In this document: piece after piece, positions 39,701 through 47,931 of the stretch | How positions within the stretch are numbered: the first letter of the stretch is position 1 | Layout: every line of letters starts with the position of its first letter | DNA from: Saprospiraceae bacterium | GTDB lineage: Bacteria; Bacteroidota; Bacteroidia; Chitinophagales; Saprospiraceae | Reading direction: 5' to 3' | DNA: 64,000 nucleotides | Assembly: GCA_026986005.1 (NCBI GenBank) | Contig: JALSPK010000172.1 | Span: forward strand, 16,930 to 80,929 | Position numbers and translations under genes: made by a program | The notes under the pieces: model-generated | Database searches by the model: none | What the model was told of the DNA's origin: nothing | Seen by the model: the letters and a program-made list of their open reading frames with translations, nothing else

Positions 39701-41134
39701 AACCCAATGTTCATTAACTTTGGAAATTATTGATTCAGGATGTTTTTTCTTCTTATCCATGGCACTTAAATTCATAACTTTATAATCAGGCAAAATTTTC
39801 TTTTGCCTCATTATGGGTTTCCATGTAAATGATATATTGCCAGCTCCAACTTTTTCGTTGGCAGCTGGAGACTCCAATATCGGTTTTGGCATACCTACCA
39901 CAAAGCCAACGCTATCGATATTAAACCCATATGTTCCACCTTTATTGGTTTTAACAGTTGACTCTGCTCCCCACGAATACTTGCGCCCTCTTTTAAAAGT
40001 TTTCTGAATCATTTGCATTTTTGATCCCATCCCCCATCTAATGCTTTTATCTTTTAAATTAGTTTGCATATACTCAAGAGCTCCTTTTTTCCATTTAACA
40101 CGTACCTTTTTTAGTTTCTTTTTGTTTATTGAAAACACATAATATAATTGCCTATACTGATCACATTGCGGCGTCATTTCAGATATAATAGGTAAGTTAA
40201 AAAAGGGTAACGTATCGCCTTCCATCGGATAATGTGGTTTCAAAATAAATGATCCCATATTACTACAGTCATTTTCTATTGTATTGTATTTAAAAACAAT
40301 AATTTTACTATGTCCTGCATTTTTGAAAAACACTTTATCATTTGGATCCTGAGCAGTGACCCGTACAGCATATTGATATCCGTTTTTAAAATTTTCATTC
40401 AACAAAACTTTTGAAAATCCCCTTATATTATCTTCTTCATAAAAGGGTGGTTTACCGGGATTATTCATTTCTTGGTATATATCACTTATTTTTAAACTCG
40501 GTAATTCTATTATTTTTAGCGAATAATCAAATGGTGCCCCAATTACCTGATGAGTCCAATTAAATGCAACCATTGAAGGTGTGTGTGACGGGATAACCGC
40601 ATTAACTGTAGGATTAATAATGTTTGGAGGATCACCATATATGACCTCAAATGAAAAACATCCTTCATTTTTAGAAGAAAGAGGTATTTTACCTGATTTA
40701 TCAACAGCTTGGATACAAACTTGGTAGTTTCCTTCACGAAAAGCTCTATTCTTTAATATAAATTTTCGCTCATCTTCTGGAAATATATCTTCAAATTTAA
40801 GATTAACATCATATGTTTCCCAGTCATTTCCTTTAATGTTTACACTTAGATGTGACCCAAGATTTAATTCGGAATCCAATGCTTTCTGCTTATAAACTGT
40901 AAATCCATTAGGTCCTGTTATAGAAATATTTAGATTTACATCAATCTCCTTTGAAGATATATTAGAAATATTGACAAAAACTTTATTTAATACATTATCC
41001 CAATCTTCAAAACCGGTAGGATATGGAGGCTTAACAAAAGTAGTTACATTTATAGGATAAGATTGTGAAAATAGAGTATTTGATACAAATAGAGTAAGTA
41101 GCAACCCAAGTAAAATATTTTTGCGTTTCATCAA
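33797..41134 (-). CDS. 2,445-residue secreted giant, TANFOR-like N-terminus
   Basis: The signal peptide ends about residue 23 (TLFSQ). The next 140 residues (PINVTTFVKPPYPTGFEDW.., LNLGSHLSVNIKG, FREGNYQVCIQAVD, NPTVNAVIPSHTPSMVAFNW) resemble the TANFOR-domain proteins of Tannerella and other Bacteroidota. After Ig-like segments comes a very long region (about 600-1480) of short beta-strand repeats. Two Lys/Glu runs lie at about 1490-1512 and 1533-1575, then a Gly/Tyr/Phe-rich beta region (about 1625-1790, GVGFAFGAAANLHFNAEP) and an unassigned end. No sorting domain, catalytic motif or long transmembrane helix is seen. Function is unknown; it sits between the barrel and FN3 genes with 31-base gaps on each side. 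The TANFOR link rests on memory of the family. Confidence 0.6.
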   Translation of the reverse strand: MMKRKNILLGLLLTLFVSNTLFSQSYPINVTTFVKPPYPTGFEDWDNVLNKVFVNISNISSKEIDVNLNISITGPNGFTVYKQKALDSELNLGSHLSVNIKGNDWETYDVNLKFEDIFPEDERKFILKNRAFREGNYQVCIQAVDKSGKIPLSSKNEGCFSFEVIYGDPPNIINPTVNAVIPSHTPSMVAFNWTHQVIGAPFDYSLKIIELPSLKISDIYQEMNNPGKPPFYEEDNIRGFSKVLLNENFKNGYQYAVRVTAQDPNDKVFFKNAGHSKIIVFKYNTIENDCSNMGSFILKPHYPMEGDTLPFFNLPIISEMTPQCDQYRQLYYVFSINKKKLKKVRVKWKKGALEYMQTNLKDKSIRWGMGSKMQMIQKTFKRGRKYSWGAESTVKTNKGGTYGFNIDSVGFVVGMPKPILESPAANEKVGAGNISFTWKPIMRQKKILPDYKVMNLSAMDKKKKHPESIISKVNEHWVIQVFSTNKIDYQKRIASKDGKIDIDPDDYYDKTSHSYNGNSILNELGKEITADINITKKGDYWWRVVWMINPDLAASSVSESNIYHASSLKKFHVGAKNNDDSSPEGDCISNSIAEEIKDKKETKDLKKNQVLKIGLFNLKVTEITSSKNNVFSGKGEIVIKFLNKLKMEVEFKNIKKNKANQIFAGEVKAVKNTKNSQFFTKYNKYIQFAKKGAVLGLNKTKKLFKKTSLELANELEVLAKSSDRLVRSLMGKTTGLPVGLDKTFDGNTFVISIAEMTFTPRNAVMNGLINVKIPGLDFDLDKYMVLSTEDISFSPSGLGTEGKALLAFDLNFVLSKDNNADADEIIIKSRDSNANNLENSTYVQWDCHGFKQLNMAFEYKFSRKTIIPDDENDKGRVIAKAAIKVKNGMNIMGKVTMESFQLPFEKLKGYAFEVKDAYIDLSNKSNPDGLLANLPKNYKSSTLGNKDVRLGNMWRGFWLKKMEVKLPMYIGNVDKNNRNTKISIDNMIIDKSGFTASFLVRDLIKWEEKITKDTKSVDGCALSIDSLYADVLQNNLVRAGISGKIGLAITDKRDYLKYRGVIDSKKGKSKNETAFDFSLYPQKNISIPILAFAKLDIKQSSTFKMSIGKKSYIDVNINAAANINTDSLSDDAKKGIEILANVGLKMKGIKIQNLRYNSTKGIVSKDFKFSLASPQKFMAGFPLSLKNFKLSEGNNPKVTFDVGLNLMSKTKKNANSIAVVTKLSILTQLELNNLSLAKIKNFKIVKVKLDSIDIKAQVSSIKFQGMLVFYDETKKDSNKKDYNRKGFKGRMKLSLPSNINVELDGEFGTIFYKKTKQFNTDKWYSYWRIYGKVGLGKGVPIFSGVSLYKLGGGVYYHMTSTFKKGKYEYAEDFRTSLGLQFEGTIGSTDQGKAFVCDTKISAEFTKDWGMKKFMFIGKLHMMNKSMNDKASKIIGDLDLEYVDKGISPIESRKGKDESFVHAKLSITANLGAVKGGMDSKGKMVMATFYSRVDKKKEKKEKKKEEKKNSSPNEEGYWFFNMGTPSKRGVLKVDFAAIKDKKKDKKKGDSKKGDKKEDKKKKEKKKEKKKKTKKPLIDVAFSCYIMAGHDVPGTLPPPSKAFLEILKKAKKGSSSGKTKDLSGGKVDELTSGKKREPYKGLGVGFAFGAAANLHFNAEPVPFYINVDAAIGFDINYTRDENRTCLESGLHPGDNFWYATGQLYAGLAADFGLHVKLFFIDKQVSIFKGAATVLLKGGFPNPNWAYGEGDLHYNVLNGLVEGQYHFQFDVGNKCTVVSSSFGQLAQMDFIQSIKPGDKDKKVDAFSECTAAFALPVNKTMKIPVEEGKIKIIVPYIYKWTLEDNDGKTVPTEDIFFDSKHVLATLSPKVMLSGKSKFKQEIEIRAKEKLTNGMWIAIKDKNGTAWNEKRNYTFETDKAPNVIVDKNVLYTYPFEYQRSFLKGETDNNTGYIVQKKGVPGLFNNENIFVARFTRVDGSDYSFETEISFEDYHRIVNFDISKLENDKFYSMQIIEKQPIKFVLLGEESNNSDLNNLTVDDGNKPLIPVKETSVSLLKGSKSTMVSKEIKHRELPGTSKKTGERIIYQFYFKTSKYNTFKQKIAGKNWNKKSKTFFTKNAIYDLNANLDEALDQFDVKGYIKNEYKVDPLVTVYLNDDIFEHTYYDKKYPVNDYIKDRVNLHVRFPVKKITDYLKYKRIYGFGMMRDLKMRNFIHILSEETQYSNPIDKTELSLNNNPKPKNDGFVGNINGNNNGTSGGILGGVLSGGSDTNVTMGGFVPNNTLSIRYAAKLFGMVYLKEGQNFISKVMSKHIAFTTETKVNNYYTKYHIKRNHWWLSYYKNIRRTNLSPYLIDYDAWATTYNKYMISEKMELSMITIGKFIKDKSRFKSYVPHFLGLDQNEMQNTKESSFIIQYQYPVKKSYKMYKTGKKVKSNLKKGTNIRVKFKSNP

Positions 41135-41165
41135 TATAAGTTTATATTATTAAAATATTATTGTT

Positions 41166-42860
41166 TCAAAATGTCAAGCCATAATTTAAGCTTGATCTTA
41201 GTTCATTTATATTTCTTCTATGCAATCCTGTTCTGTTCATCCATATTATACCAAAGGATATATTTTGATTTTTTGTGATTTTATAGCTTATTGTGTTTCG
41301 CGTGCTCAAAGAATAACCATCACTTTCACTATTGTACGTGTTTTTGTTCCAAGAACCATTCACTCTTATATTTAATCGGTTTTTAAACAACCTTTTACTT
41401 ACTCCCAAATTCAATCCAATCTGATTTTCTACATTATCTCCTGATGCAAGTGAAAAGTAATTTATTCCAAGATTATAATTGGTTTTGGCCGGTGTACTTA
41501 AATTGTAATTTAAAGAAATATTATAGTTTTTATCATTCACCAAACTCAGTTTTCTAAATTGATTTATATCCTTAAATTTTTGATAACTAATGCTTGCATT
41601 TATAGAATGATTATTTTTCCCTTTCTTCCAGGAATAACTAGGAGAAAACATAGCCATTTCATTCACTAAAGCCAATTTTAAGGAATCATTTACCTTGACA
41701 TATCCGGCTGTTTGATCTGTCTGGTAGTTGCTGTAATTAGCGACTAAACTAAGCCCACCAGGAGAAAAATAACTGAGGCTTACAGATCCTATTTTCCTTA
41801 AATCTGTGCTTTGTTTTAATTTTGATAAATTGTTCTTTTGAAAACCACCGGTAATTCGTAGCTGTACTTTATTTTTAAATAATCCGAAACTTAAATTTCC
41901 TGCATAATTCTCAAAGTCCGTATTCATATAATACAAACCCAATGACTTATAAAAAGGGTCAACCCTATGGTAAGTAGCCCCTATTCCAAATCCCCTATGT
42001 TTGTATTGTAACCCTGTTTTGCCGGCAAATCCCCATCTTGTAGAGGCATTAAGTTCTATTAAGTTTTTGATTTTTTTTGCTAATTTAGCTATATCTTTAT
42101 CTTCTATTTCTATATCTGCTCTTTGGTTAGCAGTATGTAGCGATGCTGCTGTCTCAATGAAAAATTGAAAGTTTTTGAATAATGTAAAGCTCGTGTTAAG
42201 CCCTAAAACCAAATTATCTTCGGGCAATAAATAATTATTGTCTGCTTCCTTAATTGCTAGATTATTATCTTTATCACGTACTTTTACATACATAAAATCT
42301 ATCTTGTTTCTACTACCATAACCTATTTTGACCCCATTAATCATTCTCTCATAGGTATCTATTATATTTGTACCGAATGTCAATGTATCCCTTTGTGCAT
42401 ACAGGTCTTTTAATTTACCGTATAATGCTTTAAATCTGAATTTTCCGGGATTCAGTTCTATACCTGAGCCATAAAACTGTTTTCCGGACATAACCAATGA
42501 AGAAAAATTCATACCTCTATATCCAAGATGTATCTGAGCCCACTTGTATCTTGGACTCACTCCATATATATTGAATGGTTGTGAATAACTAAATTGTTGA
42601 TCGCTAAATGAAAAATCAAAAGGTAGCGATATACCGTAGATTGTCAATACCGGTGAGCCTATTATTGCGTAGGAATAAGGGCTTCTTCGCAATGGACTAT
42701 TTTCAAAATTGGAGTAGCTGTCACCACTCAAATACAAGCTGCCGGAAAATGCAAAAGGCTTGCTTTTTACAATTTGAGAAATATCCTGTGCCCCGATATA
42801 AGAACAGGATAATAAAACAATTATAATTGTGTACATTAACCGGCTAATTATAAATTTCAT
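41166..42860 (-). CDS. Outer-membrane beta-barrel protein, first gene of the giant-protein operon
   Basis: A 564-residue protein with a signal peptide (..LLSCSYIGAQ, about 24 residues). Alternating amphipathic beta strands then run to the C-terminus, which ends SSLNYGLTF; a terminal Phe is typical of BamA-folded barrels. Strand-like segments such as RWGFAGKTGLQYKHRGFGIGA repeat throughout, enough for about 20 or more strands. No plug, TonB box or PorP/SprF signature was recognised. It is followed 31 bases later by the giant gene, so it is a candidate outer-membrane anchor or exit port for it (inference). Confidence 0.7.
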   Translation of the reverse strand: MKFIISRLMYTIIIVLLSCSYIGAQDISQIVKSKPFAFSGSLYLSGDSYSNFENSPLRRSPYSYAIIGSPVLTIYGISLPFDFSFSDQQFSYSQPFNIYGVSPRYKWAQIHLGYRGMNFSSLVMSGKQFYGSGIELNPGKFRFKALYGKLKDLYAQRDTLTFGTNIIDTYERMINGVKIGYGSRNKIDFMYVKVRDKDNNLAIKEADNNYLLPEDNLVLGLNTSFTLFKNFQFFIETAASLHTANQRADIEIEDKDIAKLAKKIKNLIELNASTRWGFAGKTGLQYKHRGFGIGATYHRVDPFYKSLGLYYMNTDFENYAGNLSFGLFKNKVQLRITGGFQKNNLSKLKQSTDLRKIGSVSLSYFSPGGLSLVANYSNYQTDQTAGYVKVNDSLKLALVNEMAMFSPSYSWKKGKNNHSINASISYQKFKDINQFRKLSLVNDKNYNISLNYNLSTPAKTNYNLGINYFSLASGDNVENQIGLNLGVSKRLFKNRLNIRVNGSWNKNTYNSESDGYSLSTRNTISYKITKNQNISFGIIWMNRTGLHRRNINELRSSLNYGLTF

Positions 42861-42894
42861 CTCTAAATTTATTTGAATTTAAAATTGTATTTTG

Positions 42895-42902
42895 CAAAAG
42901 TA
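42895..42902 (-). promoter_or_regulatory. Candidate -7 element TACTTTTG for the barrel/giant/FN3/SprB operon
   Basis: This is an exact TAnnTTTG match 35 bases before the ATG at 42860. A TTTG lies at 42928-42931, further than ideal. A complete MITE begins 53 bases upstream. Confidence 0.45.
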
Positions 42903-42955
42903 AGTCATATAGACTTGTTATTCTGTTCAAATGATTGTACGGTAAGTTTTAATTA

Positions 42956-43115
42956 GTGTCTGTCCATAAAGTGCTTGATTTTTGAAAAACAAAGGTTTTT
43001 GATGAGATTTTTGTCTTTCTGAGAATTAGTGATGCCTTAGCATCAGTAATTTGAATAAAGTAAAAATATCGCAAAAAGATTATTTTTCAATTTTAATGAC
43101 TTTGTGGACAGATAC
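42956..43115. mobile_element. Complete 160-bp MITE with TA target duplication
   Basis: The left end GTGTCTGTCCATAAAGT and right end ACTTTGTGGACAGATAC form 17-bp terminal inverted repeats with few mismatches, and weaker pairing extends to about 33 bp. TA flanks both sides. There is no open frame. An internal hairpin GATGC-CTTA-GCATC lies near the middle. The length equals that of the copy at 63841-64000. Ends plus TA target suggest movement by an IS630/Tc1-mariner-type transposase encoded elsewhere (inference). Confidence 0.85.
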
Positions 43116-43121
43116 TAAATA

Positions 43122-43160
43122 GTGTCTGTCCATAAAGTGCTTGATTTTTGAAAAACAAAG
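43122..43160 (+). repeat. Truncated MITE left end, tandem to the complete copy
   Basis: GTGTCTGTCCATAAAGT and the next 22 bases are identical to the start of the complete copy six bases to the left, preceded by TA. Similarity then stops, so this is a solo end or a deleted second insertion. Confidence 0.8.
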
Positions 43161-43290
43161 GTTTTTGCACATATTTTTTGTATGTTTTACATAAAATAAT
43201 CAAAATTTATTTTACTTTTACCTAGGTTTTGGAAAGTATTGAATCATAACCCGAATGAAATACAAGATAAAAATCATTTAATATTATTCA

Positions 43291-44130
43291 ATGAAGAGAA
43301 GTACAGTAATTATCCTTTTATTTCTATCTATTTTAACGATATTAGGATATACTGTATTGAATAATCATGAAAATTATGACTACAAGGAAATTCCGGAAAA
43401 AGAAATAATCAATAGCAAAAAGATTGAAAAATATCGTCTGCGAAAACACAGACATGTAACTGCTTTTTATCAAATGCTTTCTGAAAAAGTAACTGAAACC
43501 TGTATGAAGGACAATATTCCTCCGGCTGCTCTGTTGGCAATTGCAGGTCTTGAGTCCGGTTGGAATAGTGGATATGTAGGTAAAATTACCGGCAACATAC
43601 TTGCTTTGGGTGCCAATAAAGGAGATACTACTTTGCCCTCTTTATTTTTACCACGTATAAAAAAAACCGGAGAGATATTATTTGACTCTTTGGAAATATT
43701 AAAATACGATAAAAAAGACCTTATTTGGGAAAAAAGACCTAAAAGTTGGAAAAAAGACTATAGACCCCAAGAAATTGCCGGTTCAAAATACAATCTCGCT
43801 TACTTCAAATATCATCCAAAGGAGAAAAGTGAAGCAATCGCTAAAAACATTGATGATTTTATATCGGTATTTATTTCAAAAGACAGTAATATAAAAGCAT
43901 TTAGGGAAACTAAAGAACTAATGAATAAACTCGTAAAAGAAAAGGGTAAAAATATACTACTGAAACTCGAAACTACTTATGTTTTTCTAAATGGTATTGG
44001 TGGCAAAAAAAACTCTTACAATCACCGCAAAAGCTGGCTAAGAAAAGTGAAAAGTATAATAAAGCACGCCGGTCTGATAGAACTCGCAAAAGATCTAAAT
44101 TCAGGAAAAGATTTTGAGGAAACTTGGTAG
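43291..44130 (+). CDS. Membrane-anchored lysozyme/glucosaminidase-like protein
   Basis: A 279-residue protein with one N-terminal transmembrane anchor (about 6-24) and a helical domain containing PPAALLAIAGLESGWNSG. That matches the catalytic-Glu motif of lysozyme-like and GH73 glucosaminidase folds (candidate Glu88). The remaining sequence is Lys-rich and diverged, so peptidoglycan cleavage is likely but not certain. It is transcribed from the MITE-bearing region 42861-43290 and stands apart from the next gene by 91 bases. Confidence 0.6.
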   Translation: MKRSTVIILLFLSILTILGYTVLNNHENYDYKEIPEKEIINSKKIEKYRLRKHRHVTAFYQMLSEKVTETCMKDNIPPAALLAIAGLESGWNSGYVGKITGNILALGANKGDTTLPSLFLPRIKKTGEILFDSLEILKYDKKDLIWEKRPKSWKKDYRPQEIAGSKYNLAYFKYHPKEKSEAIAKNIDDFISVFISKDSNIKAFRETKELMNKLVKEKGKNILLKLETTYVFLNGIGGKKNSYNHRKSWLRKVKSIIKHAGLIELAKDLNSGKDFEETW

Positions 44131-44221
44131 GATACATTTTAGTTGTTAAAAAAATGTGATTTTATTATTTATTTATACCAAAGTATAGGCTAATTGGGTT
44201 AGAGTATTAAATATTTTACCT

Positions 44222-44926
44222 ATGCAAAAAACATATTACATTTTCTTTATTATCTTTCTTATCGCTTTTGAATCAAATGCTCAAACTATTGAGAATCCAG
44301 TAGTAGATATGAAGAGCCATCCTACCCTCAATATTGAGAAAATAGAGAAAACAGATAATTTCACTATTCTTTTTATGAGCTTAAAAAACGAGATAGAAAA
44401 CGGAGCATTTTGTGTAAACAGCGATGTTTTTATTTCACTACCCGATAAGAGAATCAAATTTGACATGATAAAATCAGAGGGTATAGAAAACTGCCCAAAT
44501 ATGCATAAATTCACAGCTCCGGGACAAGTACTAAACTTTAAATTGTATTTCCCGTTGATAAATGATACAATAAAGTTATTGGACTTGGTAGAAAACTGTA
44601 CTGATAATTGTTTCTATATTCGCGGTATTCATTTAGATAAAGTTTTTAATGAAGAAACACGTAATTTCGATATAGGTATTAATTATTACAGAAAGGGAAA
44701 TGTTCAACACGCTTTACCTTATTTCTTGGATATTGTCAATAAGTCACAATACAAAAAAAGCAAGCATTATGCTTATTCAATGTATATAGTTCCTATTATC
44801 TATGAAAAAATAGGTTATCTGGATGATGCAAAAGAAGCTTTCGATAAATTAGTAGATTCAGATATTGTCGAGAAAAAATATTTTTTAAAAAAGATAAGAG
44901 AAATAGCATATTTTAAGGATAAATAA
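44222..44926 (+). CDS. Secreted TPR-containing protein of unknown function
   Basis: A 234-residue protein with a cleavable signal peptide (..FESNAQ, about 21 residues). A beta-rich middle part follows (with Cys pairs such as VENCTDNCFY), then a C-terminal pair of tetratricopeptide-like helices (NFDIGINYYRKGNVQHALPYF and GYLDDAKEAFDKL). The family was not recognised. It ends four bases before the AsmA-like gene, so the two are likely co-expressed in the envelope. Confidence 0.55.
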   Translation: MQKTYYIFFIIFLIAFESNAQTIENPVVDMKSHPTLNIEKIEKTDNFTILFMSLKNEIENGAFCVNSDVFISLPDKRIKFDMIKSEGIENCPNMHKFTAPGQVLNFKLYFPLINDTIKLLDLVENCTDNCFYIRGIHLDKVFNEETRNFDIGINYYRKGNVQHALPYFLDIVNKSQYKKSKHYAYSMYIVPIIYEKIGYLDDAKEAFDKLVDSDIVEKKYFLKKIREIAYFKDK

Positions 44927-44930
44927 TCAG

Positions 44931-47909
44931 ATGAAAAAAATAGTGAAGAAAAAGAAAAAATCATTTTTCAGAAAGATAGTTATGTTCATAAGTATCATTT
45001 TTTTGTTGCTGTTGCTGGGATTGTTTACTGTTCCCTATTTCTTCAAAGATGACATCAAAACGTATATAAATAAAGAAATAAATGAAAAACTAAATGCAAC
45101 AGTTGAATTTAAGAATATAGATATTTCTTTTTTTTCAGAATTCCCCAATTTAGGCACTAAAATAACAGATATTCTGGTCAAAGGTCTTGAAGAGTTTAAA
45201 AATGATAGTTTGTTTTATGCCAAAGAGATTAATCTGGAAATGGATATATGGTCTCTTTTTTCAAAAAAAATAGAGATAGTAGATTTTTCAATTATAAATC
45301 CGGATATTAATATACTTATTCTTCCGGATGGTAGAGCTAATTACAATATTGCGAAAAAAGACAAATCCGGACAAAGCGAGGACAAAACAGATATTAAAGA
45401 TATTAAATTGAAACACTATGCTGTTGTTGATGCTAATATCACTTATTCAGACGTAAAAACGAATAAAAGGATACTAATCTCAAAACTCAATCACGAAGGA
45501 AAAGGTGATTTTAAGGATATTGTATTTGCACTTAGTACAAATACTAAAATAGAAGAAATCTCCTTTTTGTCGGATAAAATAGCATATCTTAAAAAGGCTA
45601 AAATTGACTGGGACATTGATTTTATTGCTGATTTGAATAATATGAGATTTGATATTAAAGAAAATATACTCAAACTTAACGACCTGAATCTTGTATCCAA
45701 AGGACAATTTCAAATTACAGAAAAATATGCAGATATAGATTTTAATTTAAAAGCTCCAGGCAATAATTTTAAAGAAATTTTTTCTGTTATCCCAAATGCA
45801 TTTACCAAAGATTACAGCAAAGTCCAAGCTAAAGGAAATTTTAGCCTTTATGCCTCCATCAAGGGGAAATTAAAATTTGAAGAGGAGGGATATCCTGATT
45901 TTCATGTCAAAATAAATGCCGCTGACGGATTCGTTAAATATCCAAATATGCCCCTACCCATAGAGTCTATAAATACAAATATAAATATTGACAAAAAAGG
46001 AAATTCGCTAAATAATACGACCATAAAAATCAACCCTTTGGCTTTTTCAATACACGACGAAAAAATGCAGATGTCAATTGAGGTTAAAAATCTATTAAGT
46101 GATCCTCTTAGTAAAGGTAAATTTCTAGGAATATTGAATTTGGATAATTTATCTAAAGCTTTTCCTATTGACGATTTCAAAGAGTTGACCGGAAAAATTA
46201 AAACTGATGTTAAATTTAAATTTAATCAATCGCTCACACAACAAGAATTAGCCGGATTTGCTGATATTGACAATATCTCCGTGATATATTCAGAGTATCC
46301 TAGAATCAATATCAATGATGCAAAAATCGACTTTAATACCAAAAAGATAAATATAAAAGAACTAAAATTGAATGCCGGTAAATCCGATATTACCGGACAA
46401 ATTATCGTGTCAAATCCCCTGCATTATCTCGCTAAAAACAAAACTACTGATATCAATATAATCGGGAAAAGCAATCTGTTTGATGCAAATGAATGGATAA
46501 ATAATGAAGCCGGTACAGATGGAGAAGAATCCAAAACCGATAATAGTATTTATACGTTTTTGAAAGACAGATTGAGCGTAAGCCTCAAATATGAAATAGA
46601 CAAACTAAAATATGAAGATTATGATATTGAGAATATGATTATAAATGGTAAATACGGAAAAAATGAACTAGCAATAATCAACCAAAGCCTAAATTTATCT
46701 GGCAGCAATCTCAATATCAAAGGAAAACTTAATAATATTCTCTCCTGGTTAATGCAAAACAAAACCCTCAACGGAACATTAAGTATATTTTCTCCACATT
46801 TTGATCTTGATAAATTTATGGATGAGGATTCAGGAAATAAAGATACCAAACAAAAAAAAGAATTATTTAGTTTGCCTGATAAAATGAATTTGACCTTCAA
46901 CACTAATATTACAAAAGTAAATTATACCGGAAAAGACCTAAGAGACCTATCCGGAAAGTTATCGATGAAAAATCAGAAACTTGTATTCAATAGTTTTAAA
47001 GCTCAAGGTATGGGAGGTACGATGATTTTAAATGGAAATATCTCCACTCCAATAGGTAAAAAGCCTGAATTTGATATAAAATATCGTATGTCCAAGATGA
47101 AATATGAAGATATGTACAAATCTGTGGTAAGTTTCAAAAAGCTTGCGCCTTTAGCTGAATTTATTCATGGAATTTTTAATGCAGATTTCAGTTTTAAAGG
47201 CAAATTTGCAGATGGCTTTATGCCAGATTTTACTACGATCACAGCTAAGGGTCTTATCCACACAATTAATGCATATATAAAAAACTACCCCGGACTGAAT
47301 AAGCTTGCAGCAAAACTCCAAGTCAATTCATTAAATAATATGGAAATAAAGGATACAAAAAATAGTTTTGAAATAGAAAATGGTACTGTAATAGTAAATC
47401 CTTTTGATTATGAATTTGATAATATGAAATTCAATATTTCCGGTACAAACAAACTTGACAAAACTATAGATTACATTGTCCATGCAAAAATACCAAAATC
47501 CAAAATTAAGAAAATACCGGGAGGCACAAACCTGAATAAAGGACTTGATTTTATAATCTCAAAAGCAAAATCAACCGGAATAGATGTGCAAGTTGGAGAT
47601 ATTATAAATCTTGATATTAAAGTACAAGGAAAATATAATAAGCCAAAGATTGGAATTAAAATCGCGGGTACTACAAAAAAAGGAATGAAAAACACCGTTG
47701 ATAATACAATAAATAACACTAAAATAGAGATTAAAAAGGAAGTGGAGAATAAGAAAAAAGAAGTAAAGAAAAAAACTCATGAAGCAATTGATTCAACAAA
47801 AAAGAAACTAAAGAAAAAAGCTGAAGAGGAATTAAAAAAACAAAAAGAAAAGGCCAAGAAAAAAATTAAAGATAAACTTGGTGATGCACTTAAAGATTTA
47901 TGGAAATAA
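44931..47909 (+). CDS. AsmA-like family protein with lysine-rich tail
   Basis: A 992-residue protein anchored by one N-terminal helix (about 13-35) after a basic cytoplasmic start (MKKIVKKKKKSFFRK). The periplasmic part begins YINKEINEKLNATVEFKNIDISFFSEFPNL, the typical opening of Bacteroidota AsmA-like proteins, and continues as long beta-taco repeats. The C-terminal AsmA_2-like region contains GTVIVNPFDYEFDNMKFNISGT. Relatives (AsmA, TamB, YhdP) move phospholipids or assist outer-membrane assembly. The last 70 residues are almost only Lys, Glu and Ala and likely form a coiled coil, an unusual tail. Confidence 0.8.
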   Translation: MKKIVKKKKKSFFRKIVMFISIIFLLLLLGLFTVPYFFKDDIKTYINKEINEKLNATVEFKNIDISFFSEFPNLGTKITDILVKGLEEFKNDSLFYAKEINLEMDIWSLFSKKIEIVDFSIINPDINILILPDGRANYNIAKKDKSGQSEDKTDIKDIKLKHYAVVDANITYSDVKTNKRILISKLNHEGKGDFKDIVFALSTNTKIEEISFLSDKIAYLKKAKIDWDIDFIADLNNMRFDIKENILKLNDLNLVSKGQFQITEKYADIDFNLKAPGNNFKEIFSVIPNAFTKDYSKVQAKGNFSLYASIKGKLKFEEEGYPDFHVKINAADGFVKYPNMPLPIESINTNINIDKKGNSLNNTTIKINPLAFSIHDEKMQMSIEVKNLLSDPLSKGKFLGILNLDNLSKAFPIDDFKELTGKIKTDVKFKFNQSLTQQELAGFADIDNISVIYSEYPRININDAKIDFNTKKINIKELKLNAGKSDITGQIIVSNPLHYLAKNKTTDINIIGKSNLFDANEWINNEAGTDGEESKTDNSIYTFLKDRLSVSLKYEIDKLKYEDYDIENMIINGKYGKNELAIINQSLNLSGSNLNIKGKLNNILSWLMQNKTLNGTLSIFSPHFDLDKFMDEDSGNKDTKQKKELFSLPDKMNLTFNTNITKVNYTGKDLRDLSGKLSMKNQKLVFNSFKAQGMGGTMILNGNISTPIGKKPEFDIKYRMSKMKYEDMYKSVVSFKKLAPLAEFIHGIFNADFSFKGKFADGFMPDFTTITAKGLIHTINAYIKNYPGLNKLAAKLQVNSLNNMEIKDTKNSFEIENGTVIVNPFDYEFDNMKFNISGTNKLDKTIDYIVHAKIPKSKIKKIPGGTNLNKGLDFIISKAKSTGIDVQVGDIINLDIKVQGKYNKPKIGIKIAGTTKKGMKNTVDNTINNTKIEIKKEVENKKKEVKKKTHEAIDSTKKKLKKKAEEELKKQKEKAKKKIKDKLGDALKDLWK

Positions 47910-47931
47910 CTAAAAATTAAAAAATCGGTTT

